Positions 44,668 to 53,668 of a stretch of DNA of 64,000 nt are shown piece by piece. A model generated the notes under the pieces. The model was not told where the DNA came from. It saw only the letters and a program-made list of their open reading frames with translations, and ran no database searches. Position numbers and translations under genes: made by a program. Every line of letters starts with the position of its first letter. Position 1 is the first letter of the stretch. Origin of the DNA: Pirellulaceae bacterium (lineage in GTDB: Bacteria; Planctomycetota; Planctomycetia; Pirellulales; Pirellulaceae); assembly GCA_019636375.1 (NCBI GenBank), contig JAHBXS010000004.1, positions 620,001 through 684,000 of the forward strand, in the 5' to 3' direction.

Positions 44668-46782
44668 ATGGAAACAATCTTTAGACGCCTCATTTTTGGC
44701 ACGTTTCGACTTTGCGATTCGACACGCTTTGGTGCGGCGTTGATAGCTCTTGGGGCTGTCGGCCTGAATGCAATGATTGGCCTCGCGGACGATGTGGGAA
44801 CTTTGATCGAAGCCCAAACAGGAGCTCACACGCGTGTGGTTTGGGTTCAGGATCAGAGCCGGGCGCAAAATGACACACTGGCTCGCGGTAATCACTTGCT
44901 CTTGATGGGCTTGGATAGTCGTGATGGAAAAGGTGAGCGGGCAATTTTTAAAAACTCGCGAAACTATGTCAAACCGCTCTTGACTCCCTCAGGCGACCGA
45001 ATTGTTTACTCCGACCATTCCCAAGATCGTGTTTTTGTCGTCGATTGGGACGGCAACAACCGACGTACGCTTTGCACAGGATTTGCCCTGGAAGTTTGGC
45101 GTGACCCGGCTGATGGAACGCAATGGGTCTACGTCGCTATTCGAGCCGGAACGCTCGACGATTATGTTTACCGAGATGTTTTTCGGCTCCAGCTCGACAA
45201 CCCCAAGGTTCGCGAACCGATTTGGAGTGCAACGTTGATCAGCCCCGACAATTTCCAATTGTCCGCCGATGGATTGAAAGTCGCTGGCGAATTTCCGTGG
45301 CCCAATTCCGGCGTGGCTGACTTGGCGGCCAGGACGTGGGACAAACGCTCGACGGGGTGCTGGGCTACAATGGCACCTGACAACAGTTATGTCTGCTCCA
45401 TATTTGATGGTCCGCACCGCAATCTGCAAGTCCACTCTGCGGATGGGAACAAATCCTGGAAAGTCAACGTTGCTCCTGTCGATTTGTTCTGGGGTTTCGA
45501 AGTTTTTCACCCGCGATGGAGTAATCATGTCCAGTTCATGGCCTTGACCGGTCCTTACAAAGTGCGCGGGCCTGTCAATGAAATTTCCGGTGGGGGACCG
45601 GAAGTCGAAGTCTACTTAGCGAAATTTTCGGAAGACTTTGAGCGTATCGAAAGTTGGGTGCAGGTCACAAATAACCAACGCGCCGACTTTTATCCCGATA
45701 TTTGGATTGCCGACGGTGATCAAAGCACAATCCCAGCGACAGTTTCTGGGCGCGATCAAGCGGTTCCCCCTCCTCCCTTGCGTAAGTCTGATTCCGATGC
45801 CAGTTTGGTTTTCATTTGGGACGGTGCTGATCGGCAGAACGAGGTACTCGATGATGCAGACACAAAGCGAGCTTGTCGAATTGAACCACGTGGCTGGGCT
45901 CGCTTCGATTCTTTTTTCGCCATGAGTTGCGGGGCTGGCTTTTTTGAACCCGATTCTTCGTCAATGTCAGCGATTCAAAAGGCCGTTCAGAACAAAAAAA
46001 GTTTCTCCCTAGAAATACTCGTGACCCCCGATGAAGTTTTTGACACTGAGCAAACAAAATGTCTGTTGGAATTCGGCGAGCCTAGTGGCAAGCGAATTAC
46101 TTTGCAGCAAAAACAGAGTAACCTAGAACTCGTGATTCATTCCGAATCCGACCTCCGGATTCAAGCCGGCAAGCTGAAGCCTAGTCGGCCACTGCATTTG
46201 GCGATCACCTCCGTTGATGGACGCATTGAGTGCTGGATTGATGGAAAAACGGTTGGCAAGGGTAACGCGGCCCGGTTCGCCTTTTCCGATAATGGGCAAG
46301 TGCGCTTGAGCCTCGGAGCAAATCTAGCTGGTGAAAATTCCTGGCGAGGTCGACTGGAACGGGTGAGGGTCTATCAACACGCCTTGGCATCGGAAGAGGT
46401 TCTTCGCAGCAGCAATAGTGCCAAACTCGCGACTCAAGGGAGAATCAATCCCACCCGCCTCCGAGTTCAGGCCCAGTTGATTCAGTCAACTTCAGTTCCT
46501 CAACCTGAAGCCATCCTCCCCTATCGTCGAGCGCTATTGATCCACCATTTCCTCCTGACGAAAGCGATCGCCGGTGATTTTTCCGATCAAGACTTTCTGG
46601 TGGCTCGATGGGGTATACTCGATGGTGAAGTTGTCGAGGGCGGAATTCCCGAGCCAGGGGAGTTGGTAGAGTTGTCATTAGAGGCCTTCGAAGCGCACCC
46701 GCAATTGGCCAGTGAGCGGCAGTTGATATTAGTCGATCGTTTTGAGCTACCGATGTTTTACGATATTTTGTTTCCGTTTTGA
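44668..46782 (+). CDS. TolB-like propeller plus LamG-like domain protein
   Basis: 704 residues from the ATG at 44668; a GTG at 44620 is the alternative. The N-terminal ~45 residues include a hydrophobic segment likely to be a signal or anchor (FGAALIALGAVGLNAMIG). Residues about 60-370 read as WD40/TolB-type blades (LTPSGDRIVYSDHSQDRVFVVDWDG). A central-to-C-terminal segment (about 440-595) resembles a LamG/concanavalin-like lectin fold (SFSLEILVTPDE; LHLAITSVDGRIECWIDGK; WRGRLERVRVYQHAL). It lies 51 bp before the MBOAT gene. Carbohydrate binding is inferred from fold and context. Confidence 0.65.
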   Translation: METIFRRLIFGTFRLCDSTRFGAALIALGAVGLNAMIGLADDVGTLIEAQTGAHTRVVWVQDQSRAQNDTLARGNHLLLMGLDSRDGKGERAIFKNSRNYVKPLLTPSGDRIVYSDHSQDRVFVVDWDGNNRRTLCTGFALEVWRDPADGTQWVYVAIRAGTLDDYVYRDVFRLQLDNPKVREPIWSATLISPDNFQLSADGLKVAGEFPWPNSGVADLAARTWDKRSTGCWATMAPDNSYVCSIFDGPHRNLQVHSADGNKSWKVNVAPVDLFWGFEVFHPRWSNHVQFMALTGPYKVRGPVNEISGGGPEVEVYLAKFSEDFERIESWVQVTNNQRADFYPDIWIADGDQSTIPATVSGRDQAVPPPPLRKSDSDASLVFIWDGADRQNEVLDDADTKRACRIEPRGWARFDSFFAMSCGAGFFEPDSSSMSAIQKAVQNKKSFSLEILVTPDEVFDTEQTKCLLEFGEPSGKRITLQQKQSNLELVIHSESDLRIQAGKLKPSRPLHLAITSVDGRIECWIDGKTVGKGNAARFAFSDNGQVRLSLGANLAGENSWRGRLERVRVYQHALASEEVLRSSNSAKLATQGRINPTRLRVQAQLIQSTSVPQPEAILPYRRALLIHHFLLTKAIAGDFSDQDFLVARWGILDGEVVEGGIPEPGELVELSLEAFEAHPQLASERQLILVDRFELPMFYDILFPF

Positions 46783-46833
46783 GGCAGGCTTGCCGAATCC
46801 TAGTTTCGATCCATCAGAGCGTATTCTGCGGCC

Positions 46834-48276
46834 ATGGTTTTCAGTTCCTATCTGTTTCTGTTTGGATTCCTGCCGCTTGCCTTGGCGATCTACTACCTCA
46901 CGCCACGCCGCGCGAAACAACTGACCCTTGCTCTGCTGAGCTACATCTTTTACGGTTGGGGTAATCCTCTATTTTGCCTGCTCATGCTCGCCACGACGGT
47001 CGTTGATTATGTGGCGGGCCGATGTTTGGGCGAAATCAGTCCCGCCGATTCGACGGTGAATTCACGCTTAAACAAGAATCGGCGACGTCGGTTGATTCTA
47101 CTTATTTCTATCGTCTGCAATCTGGGTTCATTGGGGTTCTTCAAATATTGGAATTTTGGCATCGAAAGCTACAACTTGCTGCTGGGACAGTTGGGGCTTG
47201 GAAACTATGCCTGGGAAAGTTTCTTTAGAGTCGCACTACCTTTAGGAATTAGCTTTTACACCTTTCAATCTCTCAGTTACACGATTGATGTCTATCGTGG
47301 AAATACAAAACCGCTTCGAAGTTTCATCGATTTCGCATGTTACGTCGCGATGTTCCCGCAATTGGTTGCTGGGCCAATCGTGCGGTTTCGGGATGTCGCG
47401 GAACAACTAAGTAATCGCACGCATACCTTCGAAAAATTTGCTCGCGGCACTGCATTCTTTTGCGTTGGCCTGGGCAAAAAAGTATTGCTTGCCAATCCTT
47501 GCGGGCAGATTGCAGACGCCGCGTACAACGCCTCATCAGTTTCGGCCGCAGATGCCTGGGTGGGAATGTTCGCGTATTCGTTTCAAATCTATTTCGACTT
47601 CAGCGGCTATTCGGATATGGCCATCGGACTCGGGTTGATGCTGGGCTTCATTTTTGCAAAGAACTTTGATTCGCCATATCAAGCGAAGTCAATCACTGAG
47701 TTTTGGCAACGCTGGCATATCTCGCTGTCCACTTGGTTGCGAGATTACTTGTACATCCCGCTGGGCGGAAATCGCCTGGGCTATTTGAGAACGAACATTA
47801 ATCTCGCGATCGTCATGATCCTGGGCGGCATTTGGCATGGTGCCGCCTGGAACTTTTTGATTTGGGGTGCAATTCAAGGTGGATGGCTGATTGCAGAACG
47901 CTCCCTGCGGGGAAGTGTCTCGCTCAAGGTTCTACCTGAATGGACACGTTGCGGTCTGACGTTCCTCGGGGTCTCGCTGGCCTTTATTTTCTTCCGAGCG
48001 GACAATTTGCAAAGAGCTGTCGAGTACATCGGGTCGCTTTTCGGACTGGGGGTGACTGAAGCGCAAACCGGCTTGGTTGGCAGTCTGATTTGGCAACCTT
48101 TTTCAATCACGATTCTGGTAATCTCAGCGGTAATCGTATGGTTTTGCCCTCAAACCTGGGATTGGACGAAAACTTTGACCTTTCCCAAAGTCATCATCGC
48201 CCTGTTACTGTTTTGGTTGTCGGTGGCGATGTTAACGGTTCAAGACTACAACCCCTTCATCTATTTTATTTTTTGA
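46834..48276 (+). CDS. MBOAT-family O-acyltransferase (AlgI/DltB type)
   Basis: 480 residues with about 11 membrane segments. Family signatures are PLGISFYTFQSLSYTIDVYRG, FPQLVAGPIVR, FDFSGYSDMAIGLG, the FWQRWHISLSTWLRDYLYIPLGG segment and GGIWHGAAWNF with the catalytic His335. These enzymes move acetyl groups across the membrane for transfer to polysaccharides, as AlgI does in alginate acetylation. Two SGNH partner genes follow with gaps of 2 bp and a 4-bp overlap, a clear operon. Confidence 0.94.
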   Translation: MVFSSYLFLFGFLPLALAIYYLTPRRAKQLTLALLSYIFYGWGNPLFCLLMLATTVVDYVAGRCLGEISPADSTVNSRLNKNRRRRLILLISIVCNLGSLGFFKYWNFGIESYNLLLGQLGLGNYAWESFFRVALPLGISFYTFQSLSYTIDVYRGNTKPLRSFIDFACYVAMFPQLVAGPIVRFRDVAEQLSNRTHTFEKFARGTAFFCVGLGKKVLLANPCGQIADAAYNASSVSAADAWVGMFAYSFQIYFDFSGYSDMAIGLGLMLGFIFAKNFDSPYQAKSITEFWQRWHISLSTWLRDYLYIPLGGNRLGYLRTNINLAIVMILGGIWHGAAWNFLIWGAIQGGWLIAERSLRGSVSLKVLPEWTRCGLTFLGVSLAFIFFRADNLQRAVEYIGSLFGLGVTEAQTGLVGSLIWQPFSITILVISAVIVWFCPQTWDWTKTLTFPKVIIALLLFWLSVAMLTVQDYNPFIYFIF

Positions 48277-48278
48277 AA

Positions 48279-49910
48279 ATGCGCGAAGCCTACTACGAAC
48301 GTGAACAAGTTGCCCAGCGAGATTTGGCGACGACCAATATTTCGCCGAGCGCTGCCTGGATCTTGGTTGGATTGTTTCTGATAAGTATCGCGGTGACGCC
48401 CGGCGTGGATGTCACCAAAATCTGGCGCCATCCGGCAGGTTTTGGCGCAACCGAAATCAAGAAAAGCATTCAGAAAGGTGAAGGGTTGTGGGGACAAGTC
48501 CTTGGCGTCAATCAGTACCTTGCCGATCGCGGGGCAGGGATTGAAGAACAAATGAGTACGCAGCTTTGGCCGGTGTCGTTTTTCCAGCCCATGCAACCGG
48601 CCTTCGTTCGCTTGACAGGGCTCAACACCCGCAGCGTGATTCCCGGCAGAGACGACTGGCTGTTTTACATACCGGACATCGACCATTTGATTGGCCCAGA
48701 ATTCTTAGATTCCTCTGAGGCGGCTGTAACGAATGTGATCTTGGATTTTCGTCAACAACTTAATCAACGAGGCATCGAGCTGTTCGTGATGCCAACTCCC
48801 GTCAAAGCGGCAATTCAGCCCGAGCGCCTCAGTCGACGGTATTCGGACGGGATTGCCGGGCCCCTTACGAATCGGTCTTTTAATCATTTTTTAGATACTC
48901 TCGAAAATTCTGGCGTTAAGGTCTTGGATATCGGACCCCACCTGATACAAAAAGCTCGCAGCGAAACTCCAGGGGCATTTTTGAAGACCGACACACACTG
49001 GACTCAAGAAACTGTCATCCAAGTCGCCCAATTGCTGGCCCAATGGATGGACGAAAGCGGCCTGGACCTCTCCCTGCAACAAAAATTTCAAACTGAGCAT
49101 ATTTGGCACGAGGGCCTCGGAGATTTGTCAGTGATTCTCAGTGGCCAAATGGGGTCTCGTTGGTACCCGGCGGAAAGAGTCGAATTGCGGCGAGTGCTCG
49201 ACACCCAACGACAGCCTTGGCAGGCCTCACACGCCGAGATTCTGTTGCTTGGTGACAGCTTTACCAACATCTATTCGATGCCCGAATTGAAGTTCGGAGA
49301 CGCTGCCGGTTTGGCCGAACAATTGAGTTATGAACTCCAGCGGCCCCTGGATCGTATTGCTCAAAACAACAACGGAGCTATCGCGACTCGTCGAGACTTG
49401 GCACGCGCCATGGCTCAACAACCCGAACGTTTCGCCCAAACAAAACTGGTGATTTGGCAATTCAGCGCACGAGAGTTATCTTTCGGAAATTGGCTGCCCA
49501 TCCAGTTGCCCGAAATGCGAGTGCGCGAAGCAAACGGCGTTGACAATGTACCGCAATTGGGGCACTTATTTCAAACAGCCGAAATCGTTGATGTTCGAAT
49601 CGCCTCAACGGGAACAATTGCCGCGCCCCACCAAGTTCCTTATCCAGATGCCCTTCTCGCAATGGAAGGGACCATCGAATCAACAGACGCTGGCACCGAT
49701 CCCGTCCGATGTGTCATTTACGTTTGGGGAAAACGGGACAATCAGATGCTTCCGGCAGCCCGCCTGCGAAGCGGACAACGGGTGAAACTACGACTGATCA
49801 AGTGGAGCGACGTCGAGCAACAATTGGGACGCTTTTCTAGGGCGGAATTAGACGATCCGAATTTTGAACTATTGGAACTGCCAGTCTTTTTCGGAGAACT
49901 GCTCGAATGA
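48279..49910 (+). CDS. AlgX/AlgJ-like SGNH acetyltransferase 1
   Basis: 543 residues from the ATG at 48279, two bases past the MBOAT stop. One membrane anchor (about 23-40) precedes the periplasmic domain. The AlgX/AlgJ catalytic set is present: D238-T-H240-W and G-D326-S327-F with the nucleophile Ser. The C-terminal ~100 residues add a beta-rich segment that may bind substrate. It probably takes acetyl groups from the MBOAT partner and places them on a polysaccharide. Its stop codon overlaps the next gene. Confidence 0.85.
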   Translation: MREAYYEREQVAQRDLATTNISPSAAWILVGLFLISIAVTPGVDVTKIWRHPAGFGATEIKKSIQKGEGLWGQVLGVNQYLADRGAGIEEQMSTQLWPVSFFQPMQPAFVRLTGLNTRSVIPGRDDWLFYIPDIDHLIGPEFLDSSEAAVTNVILDFRQQLNQRGIELFVMPTPVKAAIQPERLSRRYSDGIAGPLTNRSFNHFLDTLENSGVKVLDIGPHLIQKARSETPGAFLKTDTHWTQETVIQVAQLLAQWMDESGLDLSLQQKFQTEHIWHEGLGDLSVILSGQMGSRWYPAERVELRRVLDTQRQPWQASHAEILLLGDSFTNIYSMPELKFGDAAGLAEQLSYELQRPLDRIAQNNNGAIATRRDLARAMAQQPERFAQTKLVIWQFSARELSFGNWLPIQLPEMRVREANGVDNVPQLGHLFQTAEIVDVRIASTGTIAAPHQVPYPDALLAMEGTIESTDAGTDPVRCVIYVWGKRDNQMLPAARLRSGQRVKLRLIKWSDVEQQLGRFSRAELDDPNFELLELPVFFGELLE

Positions 49911-50995
49911 GGGACAAGCAAAAGCGATTTCTGATTCGCATCGGCTCCTTTTGGTTGGTCGTGTTTGGTTTCTTGATCATTCCGATCGCGTCCTGGGGTC
50001 AAACTCAGGATTTGCCGGAGGCCTTACAGGTTCGACTGAACGAACTGACGATCAAGCTCGCGGAAGCCGAAGCCAATTCGCAGTTTTCTCTACCTGGAGA
50101 AGATGGTTGGTTATTTTTCACTCCGGAAATTCGCTCTTTGCTCGTCGGGCCATTTTGGGGGGACGCTGCGATTTCGGCAAGTCGGGCGACGCGACCGGAA
50201 TACGCCGATCCCTTACCGGCCATCTTGGATTTTCAGAAACGCTTGCATGAAGTGGGTATTGAATTGCTGCTCGTCCCTGTACCCGCCAGGGCCGCAGTTG
50301 TTCCTGAAAAGCTGTTGGGGTCTGAAGTTACGATTCCCAACGATTGGAGACTTGATGCCAACCATGCCAAATTTTTGAAAACACTTGACGAGGCCGGTGT
50401 TCAAGTACTCGACCTCTTTCCGTTTTTTTGCGAAACAAGACAAAGAGAGGACGGCCCGGTCTATTGCCTCACAGATACCCATTGGTCCGGGGCAGGAATC
50501 CAAATCGCAGCCGAGGCGATTGCTGAGGTTGTAAAATCTCGCGAATGGTACGAACCGCCAACCGAAACTGATATGTCACTGCGCAGTGAAGTCGTCGACT
50601 TTGTCGGCGATTTGACCGTGATGTCCCCTTCGCTGCCGCAAAAGAGTGAGTCAGTTCAAGTGACTCTTGTTAGAGATTCGCAAGGGGAACCTATCCCGAC
50701 ATCCAGAGACTCGGAAATCTTGCTACTAGGAGATAGTCACACGCTGGTTTTTCACGACGCGAGCCTTTATGCGTCAGGCGCGGGACTTCCAGACCATTTG
50801 GCCTACCAACTGGGAGGCCCTGTCGATTTGATTGGCGTAAGAGGTTCTGGATCAACCTCGGCAAGAATCACTCTTGCCCGCCAAACGGGGCGACTGCAAG
50901 GAAAAAAGCTGGTCGTTTGGTGTTTTGCCTCGCGTGAGTTCACGGAAGCAACCGATGGTTGGCGAAAGGTCCCGTTACCAAGTTTTGATCGGTAA
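49907..50995 (+). CDS. AlgX/AlgJ-like SGNH acetyltransferase 2
   Basis: 362 residues, translationally coupled to the previous gene (ATGA). A signal or anchor segment (about 8-26) precedes a compact SGNH domain with D190-T-H192-W and G-D276-S277-H. Compared with the first copy it lacks the long C-terminal extension. The two copies share layout and motif spacing but differ in most other residues, so they are likely old paralogues with different targets or steps, as with AlgJ and AlgX. Confidence 0.85.
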   Translation: MRDKQKRFLIRIGSFWLVVFGFLIIPIASWGQTQDLPEALQVRLNELTIKLAEAEANSQFSLPGEDGWLFFTPEIRSLLVGPFWGDAAISASRATRPEYADPLPAILDFQKRLHEVGIELLLVPVPARAAVVPEKLLGSEVTIPNDWRLDANHAKFLKTLDEAGVQVLDLFPFFCETRQREDGPVYCLTDTHWSGAGIQIAAEAIAEVVKSREWYEPPTETDMSLRSEVVDFVGDLTVMSPSLPQKSESVQVTLVRDSQGEPIPTSRDSEILLLGDSHTLVFHDASLYASGAGLPDHLAYQLGGPVDLIGVRGSGSTSARITLARQTGRLQGKKLVVWCFASREFTEATDGWRKVPLPSFDR

Positions 50996-51043
50996 TCGAT
51001 CGTTGAAAGAAGCCGTAACAATCAAGCCAAACCTTAGAAACTC

Positions 51044-52363
51044 ATGTCACGACAACTGTCATCAACATTTGCCTTTCCGCTCCTATTCAACTGGTGGTTC
51101 GCGAGCATGGTGGCGGTATTGTGCATTTTGGCGATGCCGAATCGTTGCCTCGCCTTTCAAGAACAAATAAATTCCTGGCCTGAGTTTCGCGGCCCCACCG
51201 GTCAAGGGCATTCTGACCAATTGGGCCTTCCGACCTCGTGGAGCGAGAAAAAAAACATCATCTGGAAAACAGACATTCCGGGACGCGGCTGGTCGTCTCC
51301 CGTGATTCAAGGTGAACAAATCTGGCTGACAACAGCGTTGGACGAGGGGAAGTCATTGAGGGCCGTGTGCATCAATTTTGAATCAGGCACGATCGTTCAT
51401 GATGTCGAATTGTTCCGTGTCGAAAATCCTGGACAGTTGCATCCCAAGAACAGCCACGCCTCGCCGACACCTATCATTGACGGCACCCGCCTATATGTTC
51501 ATTTTGGCACTCACGGAACGGCTTGCCTCTCCACCGACGGTCAGATTTTGTGGCGAATTGAATTGCCCTACTATCACCACCATGGTCCGGCTGCGTCGCC
51601 CGTATTGGTTGATGATTTGTTGATCATCAATTGCGATGGGTTTACAGGTCCCTTTTGGGATCGCGTCGAACGAACTGGGGTTCATTCGCCTCAGTTTGTT
51701 GTGGGGATAGAGGCTGCGACCGGCCAAATTCGTTGGCGACGTTCCCGCGATGGGCGACATAGCTACAGCACGCCGCTGGCAATTGAAGTCGATGGAAAAC
51801 GCCAAGTGATCAGCCCTGGAGGTGATCGCGTGATCGCCTATGACCCAGTGACTGGAGAGGAATTGTGGTGGTGCCGTTACGAGGGATATTCCCTGACGCC
51901 TCGCCCAGTATTTGGCAACGGATTGGTATTCGTATGTACCGGATACGACCAGCCATCGCTTCTGGCCATTCGCCCTAGCGGCAAAGGGGATGTTACCGAA
52001 ACCCATATCGAGTGGCAATCCAAAAGTTCCATCCCTCTGACTCCTTCACCATTGCTGATTGGCGACGAACTGTATTTGATTAACGATAATGGAATCGCCA
52101 GTTGCCTGGACGCCCAGTCTGGCAAACAGCATTGGAAGCAACGAATTTCTGGGAACTACTCTGCCTCACCAATAACTGCCGAGGGGCGAATTTATTTTCT
52201 CAATGAACGAGGGCAGATGGACATCGTGGAGGCGGGGAAAAAATATAAAAAAATCGCCACGAGCAAACTGACCGGTCGCACACTCGCCTCCCCCGCTGCC
52301 GCCGACGGGCATTTATTAATTCGGAGTGAATCGTCACTTTACCGAATAGGCGAGAAAGACTAA
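51044..52363 (+). CDS. Secreted PQQ-like beta-propeller protein
   Basis: 439 residues. A signal segment (VAVLCILAMPNRCLA) is followed by WPEFRGPTGQG and PQQ-type blades (ATGQIRWRRSRDG; TGEELWWCRYEGYS; SGKQHWKQRIS). It lies 48 bp after the second SGNH gene on the same strand, so it may belong to the acetylation operon. Function unknown. The WPxFRG start relates it to the proteins at 17853-19169 and 62529-63851. Confidence 0.82.
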   Translation: MSRQLSSTFAFPLLFNWWFASMVAVLCILAMPNRCLAFQEQINSWPEFRGPTGQGHSDQLGLPTSWSEKKNIIWKTDIPGRGWSSPVIQGEQIWLTTALDEGKSLRAVCINFESGTIVHDVELFRVENPGQLHPKNSHASPTPIIDGTRLYVHFGTHGTACLSTDGQILWRIELPYYHHHGPAASPVLVDDLLIINCDGFTGPFWDRVERTGVHSPQFVVGIEAATGQIRWRRSRDGRHSYSTPLAIEVDGKRQVISPGGDRVIAYDPVTGEELWWCRYEGYSLTPRPVFGNGLVFVCTGYDQPSLLAIRPSGKGDVTETHIEWQSKSSIPLTPSPLLIGDELYLINDNGIASCLDAQSGKQHWKQRISGNYSASPITAEGRIYFLNERGQMDIVEAGKKYKKIATSKLTGRTLASPAAADGHLLIRSESSLYRIGEKD

Positions 52364-52500
52364 CCGTTGAACGGCTACAATCAAAGTGCCAGGAACCGTT
52401 TTTCGTTCGAAACCTTTGCGATACAAGGCGTATGACGTATGATGAAGGGGTAACGTCAAGACCTGAACCGATGCCAAGGGGAACGTAACGACGATGGGAA

Positions 52501-52748
52501 GTAGGGTGTGTGAAGTGAGCGTGTTCGAATTTTGAGGGATTTAAGTTGGAAAGGTCGTTTGGCTTCTTGAATCGGTTCGATAAGTTGTCGCTCACGGAAC
52601 ACACCAGTTTCCAGACAAACTCTCAATAGGTGACAAAGTGATGGTGTGTTACGGGAACCATTTTTTCTCAAGTCAAACGTTTTTGTGATGGAAATGGAAC
52701 CTGTGAATGGCAGTTTGCTCAGCAATCGGTTCCCTTCACACACCCTAC
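52501..52748. repeat. Element bounded by perfect 15-bp inverted repeats
   Basis: GTAGGGTGTGTGAAG (52501-52515) and its exact complement (52734-52748) enclose 218 bp. Inside, AACACACCA (52598-52606) pairs with TGGTGTGTT (52642-52650), and GGAACC pairs with GGTTCC near the right end. It could be a small non-autonomous element or a structured RNA. A leftward frame runs through it but does not look like a protein. Confidence 0.5.
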
Positions 52749-52807
52749 GCCTACTGCCCCCTTTTTCGAACCGAACATGGTAACTTGCACTGGGGGCCAG
52801 GGCCGAA

Positions 52808-53317
52808 ATGGTGAATAGGATGAGTGCCAAACAAATTTCTAGCGCAAGGCGGTGGTTTCGCAGAATTGCGATATCCATTTTGGTGGTAGCTTTTTTACAT
52901 TCATATTTGTTTTGGCAATATCACGTTGTTTTCCCTCAGTTGGCGACGTGTGATGTTGTAATCATTGAGAATTGCCGAGTACTTCCCGAAGAACGCCGTT
53001 GGAAAGCATGCGTTTTCAATGGCGACGCAAAAAAATTAATGGAGTCAGTAATATCGAATTCCGTTATTATGGATTTTTCCGAAGCCGGGTTTGCGACGTA
53101 TTCTCTTGAGTGCATCAAGGATGGACGTGTCGTAGGTCGTGTGCTATTGTATTGCCGTGACGGGGGGAAAGCGTCTATGACTTATCAACTTGTTGACTTA
53201 ATTGAACATTTGTCAGCGTCTACTATTGACTGTGAAGACAATGTAAAAAACATTTCTTTTACGCATGACGAAAGGCAAAATGTAAAAGTGTGGCAGCGAC
53301 TTATCATTTCGCAATAG
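52808..53317 (+). CDS. Hypothetical protein with one membrane helix
   Basis: 169 residues (ATG at 52808, or 52820). A basic N-terminus (RRWFRR) leads into one hydrophobic helix (about 19-36), followed by a soluble domain with four Cys and no known motif. The gene is clearly richer in A+T than the surrounding genes, which suggests a different origin. It lies between the 15-bp inverted-repeat element and an RHS remnant. An immunity-type protein of a lost RHS locus is one possibility, without direct evidence. Confidence 0.5.
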   Translation: MVNRMSAKQISSARRWFRRIAISILVVAFLHSYLFWQYHVVFPQLATCDVVIIENCRVLPEERRWKACVFNGDAKKLMESVISNSVIMDFSEAGFATYSLECIKDGRVVGRVLLYCRDGGKASMTYQLVDLIEHLSASTIDCEDNVKNISFTHDERQNVKVWQRLIISQ

Positions 53318-53381
53318 TAGATAGAAAAATCGGCCAAATCAAAAGTGGGCAGCCAAAACAAAGGCGTAGCGGCTCATTGTT

Positions 53382-53633
53382 TTGTTCGGCGAAGTCGTCG
53401 AAACCCGCTCGGTAGACGCAGATGGGTACACGACCCGTTCCCTCACCGACGGAGCGGGGCGGACCCTGCAAACGATCGACCAACTCGAAAAATTCTCGAC
53501 GATGACCTACGACGCGGCAGGGAATGTCCTGTCCGTCCGTGACCCTAACGGACGTGTCAGGTATCTACATGATTGTACGCTCGTTCACGGAGTGAACGGC
53601 TACGTGGCAGTTCACGGAGTGAACGTGCGGTGA
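53382..53633 (+). pseudogene. RHS-repeat protein remnant
   Basis: The frame carries about 55 residues of RHS/YD-repeat character (DADGYTTRSLTDGAGRTL; TMTYDAAGNVLSVRDPNG), enough for two repeats of a protein family normally over 1,000 residues long. There is no start codon with a ribosome site. The frame then runs into palindromic repeat DNA and stops. It is the remains of an RHS/wall-associated polymorphic-toxin-type gene. Neither the core nor any toxin tip is present nearby. Confidence 0.75.
53583..53624. repeat. Two copies of GTTCACGGAGTGAAC
   Basis: The 15-bp imperfect palindrome occurs at 53583-53597 and 53610-53624, separated by GGCTACGTGGCA. Related palindromes occur at 57451-57490. 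Confidence 0.75.
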
Positions 53634-53668
53634 ATAAATTCGCAACCACTCCGTGATAGAGCGCAACA

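Noticed and set aside
52501..52748. Group II intron
   Set aside because: GTGTG-like ends suggested it, but no domain V-like hairpin and no intron-encoded protein are visible, and it is too short.
52456..52878. Leftward 140-residue frame through the 15-bp inverted-repeat element
   Set aside because: It overlaps the element and the start of the orphan gene, and its composition is not protein-like beyond a short N-terminal helix.
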